NCBI GenBank assembly: GCA_035629475.1
Contig: DASPHS010000112.1
Coordinates: 1 to 9,805 of the forward strand
Origin: JARIHD01 sp035629475
Lineage (GTDB): Bacteria; Patescibacteriota; Saccharimonadia; Saccharimonadales; UBA4665
DNA: 9,805 nucleotides
Direction: 5' to 3'
Both the position numbers and the translations under genes were made by a program. Every line of letters starts with the position of its first letter. Positions within the stretch are counted from its first letter, which is position 1. The notes under the pieces are model-generated. The model was not told where the DNA came from, ran no database searches, and saw nothing but the letters and a program-made list of their open reading frames with translations. Of this stretch, positions 1 to 5,694 are shown piece after piece.

Positions 1-356
1 TTCTTGGTATTACTAAGTCGATAGTTGCCCAGGTATGCTTTGGCATCTTTGCCGGTTGCCCACGAGCCGGTATAGCTGAAGGTGGTACTGGTATCGTCAT
101 AAGACGCAATAACGCTTTCAGCCTGGGTGTGGCTTACTGATAGCGACCAGACCAGCGTGCCGACGGTGACACTTAATAGCACCACGGTAAGCGTGGCCTG
201 AACCTTTTTGAGTCCACCGAGGCTCAAGGCGCGTTGCACCCGGGCTAGCAAACCGACAGGTTGCTTGCGCCGAGTATTCTTAGTAGTTTTTGTAGCTGCG
301 CTACGAGCCGCTTTGGCCGCAGGGCGTTTGACAGTCCGAGTTGTTTTTGTTGGCAT
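1..356 (-). CDS. Membrane-anchored surface protein, C-terminus beyond window
   Basis: An open frame runs from the ATG at 354-356 to the window edge (118 residues visible, no stop). Residues 1-50 are rich in Lys, Arg, Ala and Thr and should be cytoplasmic. Residues about 53-74 (start QATLTVVLLSV) form one hydrophobic segment that would be a signal anchor or uncleaved signal peptide. The exported part begins near residue 78 and contains a D-D-T-S-T-T-F-S-Y-T-G-S-W pattern (about 87-99). Such Y-[ST]-G-x-W patterns occur at the start of jelly-roll, carbohydrate-binding-like domains attached to secreted hydrolases, so a cell-surface hydrolase or binding protein is possible but not established. The ribosome-binding site is weak (AAGAAAATAC upstream). 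It is divergent from the gene starting at 541, with 184 bp between them. Confidence 0.75.
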   Translation of the reverse strand, partial: MPTKTTRTVKRPAAKAARSAATKTTKNTRRKQPVGLLARVQRALSLGGLKKVQATLTVVLLSVTVGTLVWSLSVSHTQAESVIASYDDTSTTFSYTGSWATGKDAKAYLGNYRLSNTK

Positions 357-389
357 TTTTTGTATTTTCTTACGTTAACCTTAAGCCTC

Positions 390-419
390 ATAATAGCGCA
401 TGCCTGTATCAATAATCCA
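390..419 (-). promoter_or_regulatory. Possible sigma-70 promoter for the 1-356 gene
   Basis: Read on the minus strand, TGGATT (414-419) and TATTAT (390-395) are separated by 18 bp and lie about 35 bp upstream of the ATG at 356. The -10 is good and the -35 is weak. No convincing promoter was found for the divergent gene at 541 in the same gap. Confidence 0.35.
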
Positions 420-540
420 GTATTTACTTACTACCGAATACGTAGGGTAGGCACTTACCCTGGATAATCCCTTAGAATCTTGGCACAGTAGCAGTATTAC
501 CTGGTGGGTACCGCATCAATAATGTAAACAAGGAATACCC

Positions 541-1125
541 ATGGCAGAAGCGCAACGTGGCACGACCTGGCCAGCAAGTGACCGCTTATATGCAGGCACA
601 ACAACACTCCGTGCAGGCCCGCAGTACGCCTATTATGGCCCGGAACCCGCTGCAGCGCGTGAACAAATCAACATCTTGAATATCGGAGCTGCATCGTATC
701 CCCGTGAAGAGCTGTGGCAGCGGGGTATCCGCACGGTGGGAGCAACCACCCTCAGGCACGTGTATCGTAATGGTGGGGCATATGTCGATCGCACGGCCTG
801 GGTTATGGCCCGCGACGCCACGCCAGCAGACTTTGACCTGATTGTCCTTACAGACGCTACTGCCTGGGATTACGTAAGTGTCCTCGGCAATGAAATGGTA
901 GCCCGTTGCATTATTGCCTCAGAGCAGCACACCAGTGATCAGCCGACCGCATACGGCTTTTTGCGCAACGTAACCTACAGCAGTGCCCACCGCGCACCGT
1001 TAGCGGATGCCGTTGAACGGCAACTAGCCGGCGTGGAAACCCTGTGGCGCGACCCACAACCCGACGTCGAAATTCACTGGGGCGGGTTCGTACCTAGCAC
1101 AGGCGAATTCTGGGACAGGCGTTAA
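541..1125 (+). CDS. Hypothetical protein, 194 aa
   Basis: The start is the ATG at 541, supported by AAGGA at 530-534 with a 6-nt spacer. The protein is soluble, with no signal peptide or membrane segment. I do not recognise a family. Visible features are a Tyr/Ala-rich N-terminus (residues 1-40), an alternation of hydrophobic strands and helices suggesting an alpha/beta fold (INILNIGAAS near 43-52, DLIVLTDATAW near 98-108), and a C-terminus rich in Trp, Asp and Arg. No catalytic motif can be assigned. A 6-bp hairpin with the stop codon in its loop (CAGGCG at 1116-1121, CGCCTG at 1127-1132) lies at the end but lacks a T tract, so it is weak as a terminator. Codon use resembles that of the following plus-strand genes. 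Confidence 0.8.
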   Translation: MAEAQRGTTWPASDRLYAGTTTLRAGPQYAYYGPEPAAAREQINILNIGAASYPREELWQRGIRTVGATTLRHVYRNGGAYVDRTAWVMARDATPADFDLIVLTDATAWDYVSVLGNEMVARCIIASEQHTSDQPTAYGFLRNVTYSSAHRAPLADAVERQLAGVETLWRDPQPDVEIHWGGFVPSTGEFWDRR

Positions 1126-1139
1126 GCGCCTGCCACATA

Positions 1140-1262
1140 CTATGCTGGCGGCAGCTCAGGAATCGTGTAGCCGGACCAATACGTCCTACCCGGAAGAGAG
1201 TGGGGATTGGCAACGCTCAGCGCATAGCCAGGGATGCCGGCGAATTCCGTATCAATCGGCAC
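1140..1262 (-). pseudogene. Possible gene remnant or tiny ORF opposite the intergenic gap
   Basis: The 266-bp gap after the 541-1125 gene holds one protein-like minus-strand frame: 40 codons from a GTG at 1260-1262 to TAG at 1140-1142. The peptide begins VPIDTEFAGIPGYALSV and ends YTIPELPPA. The same frame continues upstream through an in-frame TAG (1266-1268) into about 30 further open codons (including STVHVMHGLVVLR) before another TAG near the nrtR promoter. There is no ribosome-binding site before the GTG. The residue mix looks like a real protein end, so a decayed gene is plausible, but length and context are weak and chance is a serious alternative. Confidence 0.22.
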
Positions 1263-1328
1263 AGGCTAACGCAGCACCACCAATCCGTGCATGACATGGA
1301 CTGTAGAGCGCGATGGGTTATTGTCAGA

Positions 1329-1357
1329 TTGACACTTAGTACGGATAGATGTATACT
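1329..1357 (+). promoter_or_regulatory. Near-consensus sigma-70 promoter of the NrtR gene
   Basis: TTGACA (1329-1334, perfect -35) is followed by a 17-bp spacer and TATACT (1352-1357, 5 of 6 to the -10 consensus). The predicted transcript starts near 1364, about 28 nt before the ATG at 1392. This is the strongest promoter match in the window and suggests high basal expression. Confidence 0.8.
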
Positions 1358-1391
1358 AGCGGCAATATCTGCGTATAAGTAGAGGCGAGAT

Positions 1392-2072
1392 ATGGATGCT
1401 GAACCGGAGTATCAAGGACCCGTGGTAACTGTTGATAGTGTATTGTTCCAGCTCATTCAGAATGAGCTGTATGTGCTGCTGACACAGCGCGCCTACGAAC
1501 CATTTCTTGGGGAATGGGCATTGCCTGGTGGGTATAATCACCGTGGTGAAACAACCCACGAGGCGCTTGCCGGTGTGCTCGGCCGCAAAGCCGGCATTGA
1601 GTACAGGGCGCTCCCCCTGACCATGCAGCTGTACACCTTTGACAATGTTGCCCGTGATCCGCGCGGACACACCATTAGCGTCACGTATATGTCGTTGGCC
1701 CACAAAGCCGTGCCGGCGGGGTCCGACACCACGCAGAACCCACAGTTTTTCCCTGTTAGCAAACTGCCAAAACTTGCTTACGACCACAAGGACATTATCC
1801 TGTATGCACTCCAGCGCCTGCGCTCACGCATCTCCCATACCAATGCCATATTTGCCCTTATGCCAGAGAAGTTCACGCTCACACAGCTGCAAACTGCCTA
1901 CGAAGCAGTCCTGGGGCATAAACTAGATAAGCGCAACTTCCGTAAGCGGTGGCTGGCGCTCGATGTACTTGCACCCACTGATGAACTAGCCAAAGATGGC
2001 GCCCATCGGCCTGCCGCGCTGTACAGGTTCAAGCAGCGTAAACTGCAAACCCTCGACCCAACCTTCGCCTAA
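1392..2072 (+). CDS. nrtR: NrtR-family transcriptional regulator (Nudix plus winged helix)
   Basis: Residues about 10-140 form a Nudix fold and residues about 158-215 a winged helix (FTLTQLQTAYEAVLG, then DKRNFRKRW, typical of NrtR). At 226 aa the length is normal for the family. The Nudix box is degenerate. G47 and E53 fit Gx5E, but the REUxEE part reads G61-V-L-G-R-K66, so the metal-binding glutamates are replaced and hydrolysis is not expected. This is how NrtR proteins are built: the family binds ADP-ribose through the Nudix domain and represses NAD-metabolism genes. The start is the ATG at 1392, preceded by GAGGCGAG. The gene has its own near-consensus promoter and a strong terminator. 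The downstream ADP-ribose pyrophosphatase gene is a likely target. The regulon cannot be read from this window. Confidence 0.87.
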   Translation: MDAEPEYQGPVVTVDSVLFQLIQNELYVLLTQRAYEPFLGEWALPGGYNHRGETTHEALAGVLGRKAGIEYRALPLTMQLYTFDNVARDPRGHTISVTYMSLAHKAVPAGSDTTQNPQFFPVSKLPKLAYDHKDIILYALQRLRSRISHTNAIFALMPEKFTLTQLQTAYEAVLGHKLDKRNFRKRWLALDVLAPTDELAKDGAHRPAALYRFKQRKLQTLDPTFA

Positions 2073-2076
2073 TCAC

Positions 2077-2108
2077 AAAAGACCTCTGACCATAACAGAG
2101 GTCTTTTT
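2077..2108 (+). terminator. Strong intrinsic terminator after nrtR
   Basis: A perfect 12-bp stem (AAAAGACCTCTG at 2077-2088 and CAGAGGTCTTTT at 2096-2107) with a 7-nt loop ends in a run of T, 4 nt after the nrtR stop. The A run on the other side makes it bidirectional in principle. It isolates nrtR from the next gene. Confidence 0.92.
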
Positions 2109-2120
2109 AGTTTGTTTCTT

Positions 2121-2145
2121 AGTTAGTGTTGACTCAACACTAACT
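2121..2145. promoter_or_regulatory. Perfect 25-bp palindrome, candidate NrtR operator
   Basis: AGTTAGTGTTGA (2121-2132), a single C (2133) and TCAACACTAACT (2134-2145) make perfect 12-bp arms around one base. A spacer of one base cannot form a stable hairpin loop, so a dimeric protein-binding site is more likely than an RNA structure. It lies between nrtR and the ADP-ribose pyrophosphatase gene, and the predicted -35 element of the latter (TTGACT, 2129-2134) sits at its centre. A bound repressor would block RNA polymerase. Assignment to NrtR is by proximity, not by a known motif. Confidence 0.65.
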
Positions 2146-2158
2146 TGTCTTTTATGGT
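2129..2158 (+). promoter_or_regulatory. Probable promoter of the ADP-ribose pyrophosphatase gene
   Basis: TTGACT (2129-2134, 5 of 6) and TATGGT (2153-2158, 4 of 6) are separated by 18 bp. The 5' leader would be about 110 nt. A second possible -10, TACAAT (2186-2191), has no matching -35. Confidence 0.45.
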
Positions 2159-2165
2159 ACCTATA

Positions 2166-2184
2166 GCACTACTTAGTGTAGTGC
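2166..2184. repeat. Second, shorter inverted repeat sharing TTAGTGT
   Basis: GCACTAC (2166-2172) and GTAGTGC (2178-2184) flank TTAGT. Seven-bp arms are near chance level. However, the element contains TTAGTGT (2173-2179), the same heptamer found in the 25-bp palindrome 21 bp upstream (2123-2129 in AGTTAGTGT). It may be an auxiliary binding site. Confidence 0.3.
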
Positions 2185-2276
2185 CTACAATAACTAAATG
2201 GATAAACCGGTGGTCCGCCAGACCCGCTAACCGGTCTATTCAGTGCGCCCTTAAAACGGCGCAGAAGGAGGCAAAT

Positions 2277-3077
2277 ATGGCATACGAACAAAACAGGGCA
2301 GGAGCGAGCGAGCAGGCGGCTATCGAGGAAAACCTGCAGCTTATGCGCGAAGGGCTGCAAACGCCATATCGTGGTTATCCGCCTCTGGCAGACCGGTTAG
2401 TCATGCCCTACGAGGAGCTAGAACGAACGCCCGATGGGCGTATCATCTTGCCAGATGGCCCCTGGGATGTAGCCGAGCACTCTGAAGGCCTGGATATGGC
2501 CCGCACTGTATCTGCCGATGAACAAGCACAGCTGACAGCAGCAGGGCTAGAGCTTGATGCGGCGGGTCGGCCACTCCATCCATGGTTTGCCCGCATGATT
2601 GCCGACCCGCTCATCGGCGTGTTGGTGAATAAGGGCGCCCTGTGGGTCTGGGGCCCGGACCGCACGACTGATGCAGTAGTTCAGAAAGGCGGCCACACCT
2701 TGCTGCAGCGTCGCTCCGATACGGGCCAGTGGTCGATACCCGGTGGGTTCGTGAATGACGACGAAACAAGCAAGGACGGCATGCTCCGTGAAGTACACGA
2801 AGAAACTGGTTTGGCGGTGCCCGATGACGCCCGCATCACTCAGACCTACCACGGTCCGGTGGCCGACATCCGGCTCACCGCTCATGCCTGGCCGTTAGAT
2901 ACATCCTTCCTGGTAGAGTTGCCAGAAGACGGGCCGCTGCCAGAAGTCTTTTGCGCTGATAACGAGTCAACAGAAGTACTATGGGTACCCACTCAGGAAC
3001 TGCGGGAAGACCGGATAACCCTGTTTGGGGCCCACCGGTTCTTAGTGCATCGGGCCTTGGCTGCCGCTGGTAGGTAG
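2277..3077 (+). CDS. ADP-ribose pyrophosphatase, NUDT9-like Nudix hydrolase
   Basis: Predicted to hydrolyse ADP-ribose to AMP and ribose 5-phosphate in the cytoplasm. The start is the ATG at 2277, chosen because AAGGAGG (2265-2271) lies 5 nt upstream; an in-frame ATG at 2154 would add 41 residues but lacks such a site. The protein has 266 aa. The Nudix box (residues 157-179) is complete: G157-x5-E163-x7-R171-E172-V-H-E175-E176-T-G178-L. The segment preceding it, W-G-P-D-R-T-T-D-A-V-V (125-135) followed by LLQRRSDTGQWSIPGG, matches the NUDT9/TRPM2-type arrangement W-G-P-N-H-A-A-D-P-I-V followed by R-x-D-x-G-E-W-x-x-P-G-G. Residues 1-110 form the family's divergent N-terminal cap, with an Asn/Gly-rich loop replaced by D-A-A-G-R. 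It follows nrtR on the same strand but with a separate promoter. Enzyme class is sure; substrate is inferred. Confidence 0.9.
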   Translation: MAYEQNRAGASEQAAIEENLQLMREGLQTPYRGYPPLADRLVMPYEELERTPDGRIILPDGPWDVAEHSEGLDMARTVSADEQAQLTAAGLELDAAGRPLHPWFARMIADPLIGVLVNKGALWVWGPDRTTDAVVQKGGHTLLQRRSDTGQWSIPGGFVNDDETSKDGMLREVHEETGLAVPDDARITQTYHGPVADIRLTAHAWPLDTSFLVELPEDGPLPEVFCADNESTEVLWVPTQELREDRITLFGAHRFLVHRALAAAGR

Positions 3078-3086
3078 TAGCAACGA

Positions 3087-3126
3087 GACAGGGGTGGTGT
3101 TGGCATTCCGCCAGCCCACCCCTGTC
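3087..3126 (+). other. Long hairpin after the Nudix gene, no T tract
   Basis: GACAGGGGTGG (3087-3097) pairs perfectly with CCACCCCTGTC (3116-3126). Inside, TGGC and GCCA add a further 4-bp stem. It begins 9 nt after the stop codon. The lack of a T tract argues against a standard intrinsic terminator. A transcript 3'-end stabiliser or factor-dependent end is possible. Confidence 0.5.
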
Positions 3127-3152
3127 AGCCATGCTCGCAACCACCCGTCCTG

Positions 3153-3161
3153 TGCTATGAT
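3153..3161 (+). promoter_or_regulatory. Extended -10 promoter for the HTH-array gene
   Basis: TG-C-TATGAT (3153-3161) is an extended -10 element (TGnTATAAT, 5 of 6 in the hexamer). No recognisable -35 lies 17 bp upstream, which extended -10 promoters tolerate. Transcription would start near 3168, placing the ATG at 3196 about 28 nt downstream. Confidence 0.45.
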
Positions 3162-3195
3162 AATGGCTGATATGGCCCCCTCTGGTAGAGAAAGA

Positions 3196-4923
3196 ATGCA
3201 GCCGCAGCACGCGGAAAGCTACAAAGAACTTGTAGAAGGGCAATTCGAGGGCATAATTGCCAGGCCGGTCGGTGAAAATATCGACGATTACGCCGAGCGT
3301 GCCTTTCAAGATTTGATCGTCGTAGTACAAGACGTGCTCGATGCCTACGACAAACAACCCACCATACCCCTCACTTCGGCCGAGGATAGCCGAACGCTTG
3401 AGGACGAGCGGAGAGCACTGGCATATTTTGGACTTGACCCCTACGCCATAGAATCAGTACTCGGGCATCTTGAGCACATAGGCAATCTGGATGGAATTAT
3501 TGCTGACATAACCGAGCACGTCGCTACAGTCATCGTACCTCCAGACCAACAGTCACCCTTGATTCCTGGAGGTGAGAAACCATTTACCAATAAGCCACCT
3601 GTCCCGCGCCTAAAAACCTTCATGTCTTCTCTGGAAACTAACTTCAACATAGACCTACAGGATCCCAACCAGTGCCGCATCAAAGACGGTGAGCTGACCC
3701 CGGACATGATGCGAGAGGAAAGCTACAAGTTAGTAGTGCTCCCAACGCTGCAAAGAATCGTGCTGATTTGTGACGCAGCAGAGAACGCCACGTTTGTGTT
3801 TGATTCGTCAGTCCTCGCCGCGCTACCCGACAACCCCACGCACGACCAGCTCATAGGCATGAGCAAGGAGCAGCTAAAGGAGCTGATTCAGCGTGTACCA
3901 CGCATAGGATATAGGCTCACGTACCAGAGCGACCGCTTCGTAGGACACATGTCTGCACTGATGGATGCCATACCGGATGCCGTGGCCCCTGGCACGTCAG
4001 AGGCAGAACTTGGCATAGATGCGTCAGACGAGCAATTACTGGCCGAAAGCATGCCGCAACGGGAAGCGGATGGCTCCATAATCGGTACGAAAAAATTGGG
4101 GGACGCGCTGGGGGCGACCAGGCGCATGGTCAGAAAGGCCGTGGGAGACCTCGGGGAGTCGCTTGGCTATCTAGAGCAAGGTGACCGTAAAGGGTCGGTA
4201 CGCTTTTCGGTAGCGCAGCAGGCGATGGTGGAACGGTATTTGGTGGGAAACCAGCTGATAGCTCCAGAGGCGCCAGAGGCGTTCATGTCGTTTACCGAAA
4301 TGTGTCGGGTGTTTGGCGCAGGCACGAGCGCTGCTCGACTTGCCATCGAGGCATGTGGCAAGGAATTAGGCGACCTGCTGGATGCACGCAGAGGTCCACG
4401 GCGCACAAAATACTATTCACCGGCACAGCAAGAACAAGTGTTAAACAAGTTGATGCAGAATGGAAGCGCTGCCGTGCGTGCACGCCCTGGCTATGCGGCA
4501 GTTTCTCAGATTGCTACAGCAAACGGGCTGACGCCAGATACGCTGACAAATATCCTGGCAGAGCCGGGGGCTGCCGATACGGTAGGCCCGCCAGAGACAA
4601 TGCGCTTCGGGTCAAATACAGCAGGTGGTTATTCGCCACAGCAGCAAGAACTAATTGCTGGCATATTGGACGCGTCAGGCCTCCTGCGCACTATGCAGCC
4701 CGGAGATGTTAGCGCCAATGCGTTGCCATCGCACCTGGCGCACTACTCCAAGCGTCAGATTATGTTGGCTCGCGGGGCGCTCGACGGGGCAAGCGGATTT
4801 GGTACATGGAGCTTAGCAAAGATTGCCAGCGGCACCACAAGAGCCAGGGTATACACCCAGGGACAAGTGGGCATGCTGCAAGCTTGGCTGCAAACAAACT
4901 TCCCTGAGGGCAAAGGGGAATAG
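3196..4923 (+). CDS. Multi-HTH putative DNA-binding protein, 575 aa
   Basis: I do not recognise a named family. With the start at 3196 (weak purine-rich GGTAGAGAAAG upstream, and the first ATG after the predicted transcription start) the protein has 575 aa; in-frame ATGs at 3172 and earlier are alternatives. Residues 1-260 are acidic, helical and of unknown function. The rest appears to hold four related modules at about 295-352, 364-422, 433-492 and 507-566. Each has a helix-turn-helix-like core (LGDALGATRRMVRKAV; VFGAGTSAARLAIEA; ATANGLTPDTLTNIL; LAHYSKRQIMLARGAL) followed about 20-30 residues later by a [FY]-[ST]-x-x-Q-Q/G pattern (FSVAQQ, YYSPAQQ, YSPQQQ, YTQGQ) and a helix ending in Leu. 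The Y-Y-S-x-x-Q wing recalls MerR-type winged helices. A cytoplasmic nucleoid or regulatory DNA-binding role is inferred. It ends 34 bp before the convergent 162-aa gene. Confidence 0.75.
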   Translation: MQPQHAESYKELVEGQFEGIIARPVGENIDDYAERAFQDLIVVVQDVLDAYDKQPTIPLTSAEDSRTLEDERRALAYFGLDPYAIESVLGHLEHIGNLDGIIADITEHVATVIVPPDQQSPLIPGGEKPFTNKPPVPRLKTFMSSLETNFNIDLQDPNQCRIKDGELTPDMMREESYKLVVLPTLQRIVLICDAAENATFVFDSSVLAALPDNPTHDQLIGMSKEQLKELIQRVPRIGYRLTYQSDRFVGHMSALMDAIPDAVAPGTSEAELGIDASDEQLLAESMPQREADGSIIGTKKLGDALGATRRMVRKAVGDLGESLGYLEQGDRKGSVRFSVAQQAMVERYLVGNQLIAPEAPEAFMSFTEMCRVFGAGTSAARLAIEACGKELGDLLDARRGPRRTKYYSPAQQEQVLNKLMQNGSAAVRARPGYAAVSQIATANGLTPDTLTNILAEPGAADTVGPPETMRFGSNTAGGYSPQQQELIAGILDASGLLRTMQPGDVSANALPSHLAHYSKRQIMLARGALDGASGFGTWSLAKIASGTTRARVYTQGQVGMLQAWLQTNFPEGKGE

Positions 4924-4957
4924 CAGTGCTGCCGTGCCAGCCGCTTTAATAATCCAG

Positions 4958-5446
4958 CTATCCCTCTGCTGGTGCTACAGGAGCGGAGGGCGGATAGACG
5001 TACTGTATACCTGCTATGAGGGCATCGAGGTCATAGGTTTCGCCAGTCGGTGTGGCAGCATCATTGGAGCAGAGAAAGCCAAGGCCGAACATAACACCTT
5101 CGTAGGTGAGTTCTGCCTTCCTGCCTTCAAGGGTGGTTGCCTCACCCCTTACATACGTGAGCTGACCAAACAGCGCATTGTAGCCAACACAGCGTTCAAG
5201 CGTGCTTTCTACAACCTGGTCGGCTTCAGCGAGCCTGTCCAGGTACTCGAACATGTTGCCACTCGTGCCGTTCACTATTGTAAATCGATTGTGCAGAGCC
5301 CGCTTATGCCGCTCCGTCATTGCTACCCACGCGAGGTTGAGCGCGCGAATATATGGCCATGAGTCAGAGTGGGGCCCACTCAAAAGTGTGACCTCACTCG
5401 GCCGTAGCCGGTTACGTTCATCAGGGGCAACAACAACTCGCATCAT
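4958..5446 (-). CDS. Hypothetical protein, 162 aa
   Basis: Family not recognised. The start is set at the ATG 5444-5446 (MMRVVVAPDERNRL); a second ATG follows immediately at 5441-5443. The frame is open further upstream to a TTG at 5632, but the predicted promoter at 5475-5502 lies inside that extension and makes the shorter form more likely. The product looks soluble: a short N-terminal strand, a helix-rich middle (YIRALNLAWVAMTERHKRAL; FEYLDRLAEADQVVESTL) and a hydrophobic GVMFGLGFLC stretch near residues 126-135, then a Pro-rich tail (PPSAPVAPAEG). It is convergent with the HTH-array gene, with only 34 bp between stop codons and no clear shared terminator. Confidence 0.7.
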   Translation of the reverse strand: MMRVVVAPDERNRLRPSEVTLLSGPHSDSWPYIRALNLAWVAMTERHKRALHNRFTIVNGTSGNMFEYLDRLAEADQVVESTLERCVGYNALFGQLTYVRGEATTLEGRKAELTYEGVMFGLGFLCSNDAATPTGETYDLDALIAGIQYVYPPSAPVAPAEG

Positions 5447-5474
5447 GGGGTAACACTGGCTCTCAATTCGACAT

Positions 5475-5502
5475 ATCATACCATACATTTTTATGTAAGC
5501 AA
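5475..5502 (-). promoter_or_regulatory. Promoter of the 162-aa gene with small palindrome in spacer
   Basis: On the minus strand, TTGCTT (5497-5502) and TATGAT (5475-5480) are 16 bp apart, and the -10 is extended (TG-G-TATGAT). The predicted start lies about 22 nt before the ATG at 5446. The spacer contains TACAT-tttt-ATGTA (5484-5497), a 5-bp-arm inverted repeat that could be an operator or chance. Confidence 0.55.
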
Positions 5503-5518
5503 TTGTGCCCGGCTCGCT

Positions 5519-5574
5519 TTTATAACGAAGGTGGGGGCTGCGTACTGCAACACAAACTCTACCTTTGTTATAAA
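5519..5574. repeat. 16-bp inverted repeat with strand-biased pairing
   Basis: The left arm TTTATAACGAAGGTGG (5519-5534) and the right arm CTACCTTTGTTATAAA (5559-5574) match at 14 of 16 positions around a 24-nt spacer. Both differences become G-U pairs in a plus-strand transcript, giving an uninterrupted 16-bp RNA stem. In a minus-strand transcript they are A-C mismatches. No T tract follows. Confidence 0.6.
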
Positions 5575-5596
5575 TACCGTGGTTAAGGGTGAGGAA

Positions 5597-5653
5597 CAGT
5601 GGGGTGATAAAGAGCGTAAGGCGCGATGCCAAACAAAAATCATCACCCCACTG
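5597..5653. repeat. 12-bp perfect inverted repeat in the same gap
   Basis: CAGTGGGGTGAT (5597-5608) and ATCACCCCACTG (5642-5653) are perfect complements separated by 33 bp. With the neighbouring 5519-5574 repeat and the 5655-5679 hairpin, most of the 248-bp gap between the 162-aa and 711-aa genes is inverted-repeat sequence. I see no coding gene in the gap. Confidence 0.65.
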
Positions 5654-5654
5654 C

Positions 5655-5679
5655 AGGCCACTGAAAAACCATGTGGCCT
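5655..5679 (-). terminator. Candidate terminator hairpin after the 711-aa gene
   Basis: On the minus strand AGGCCAC and GTGGCCT (5673-5679 and 5655-5661) form a 7-bp stem with an 11-nt loop, 15 nt after the stop codon. The nearest T run (ATTTTTG, near 5635-5640) is about 15 nt further on, so this is not a classical terminator. Confidence 0.35.
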
Positions 5680-5694
5680 TAACACCTCCAGTCT

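Noticed and set aside
1200..1382. 60-codon plus-strand frame from a GTG
   Set aside because: No ribosome-binding site, it runs through the near-consensus nrtR promoter, and the peptide looks random.
1449..1469. Palindrome CAGCTCATT-cag-AATGAGCTG inside nrtR
   Set aside because: Nine-bp arms with a free choice of loop length are expected about once in a window of this size, and the site is coding.
2206..2235. Two ACCGGT copies in the Nudix 5' leader
   Set aside because: Six-bp self-complementary words 18 bp apart are too short to support a riboswitch or repeat claim.
2145..2276. N-terminal extension of the ADP-ribose pyrophosphatase
   Set aside because: The frame is open, but it starts inside the operator-like palindrome, and the ATG at 2277 has a near-perfect AAGGAGG at correct distance.
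4823..5362. 179-codon plus-strand frame across the convergent gap
   Set aside because: It overlaps the end of the HTH-array gene and is antisense to the better supported 162-aa gene.
5447..5632. 62-residue N-terminal extension of the 162-aa gene
   Set aside because: It would use a TTG without a ribosome-binding site, cross two inverted repeats and contain the extended -10 promoter at 5475-5502.
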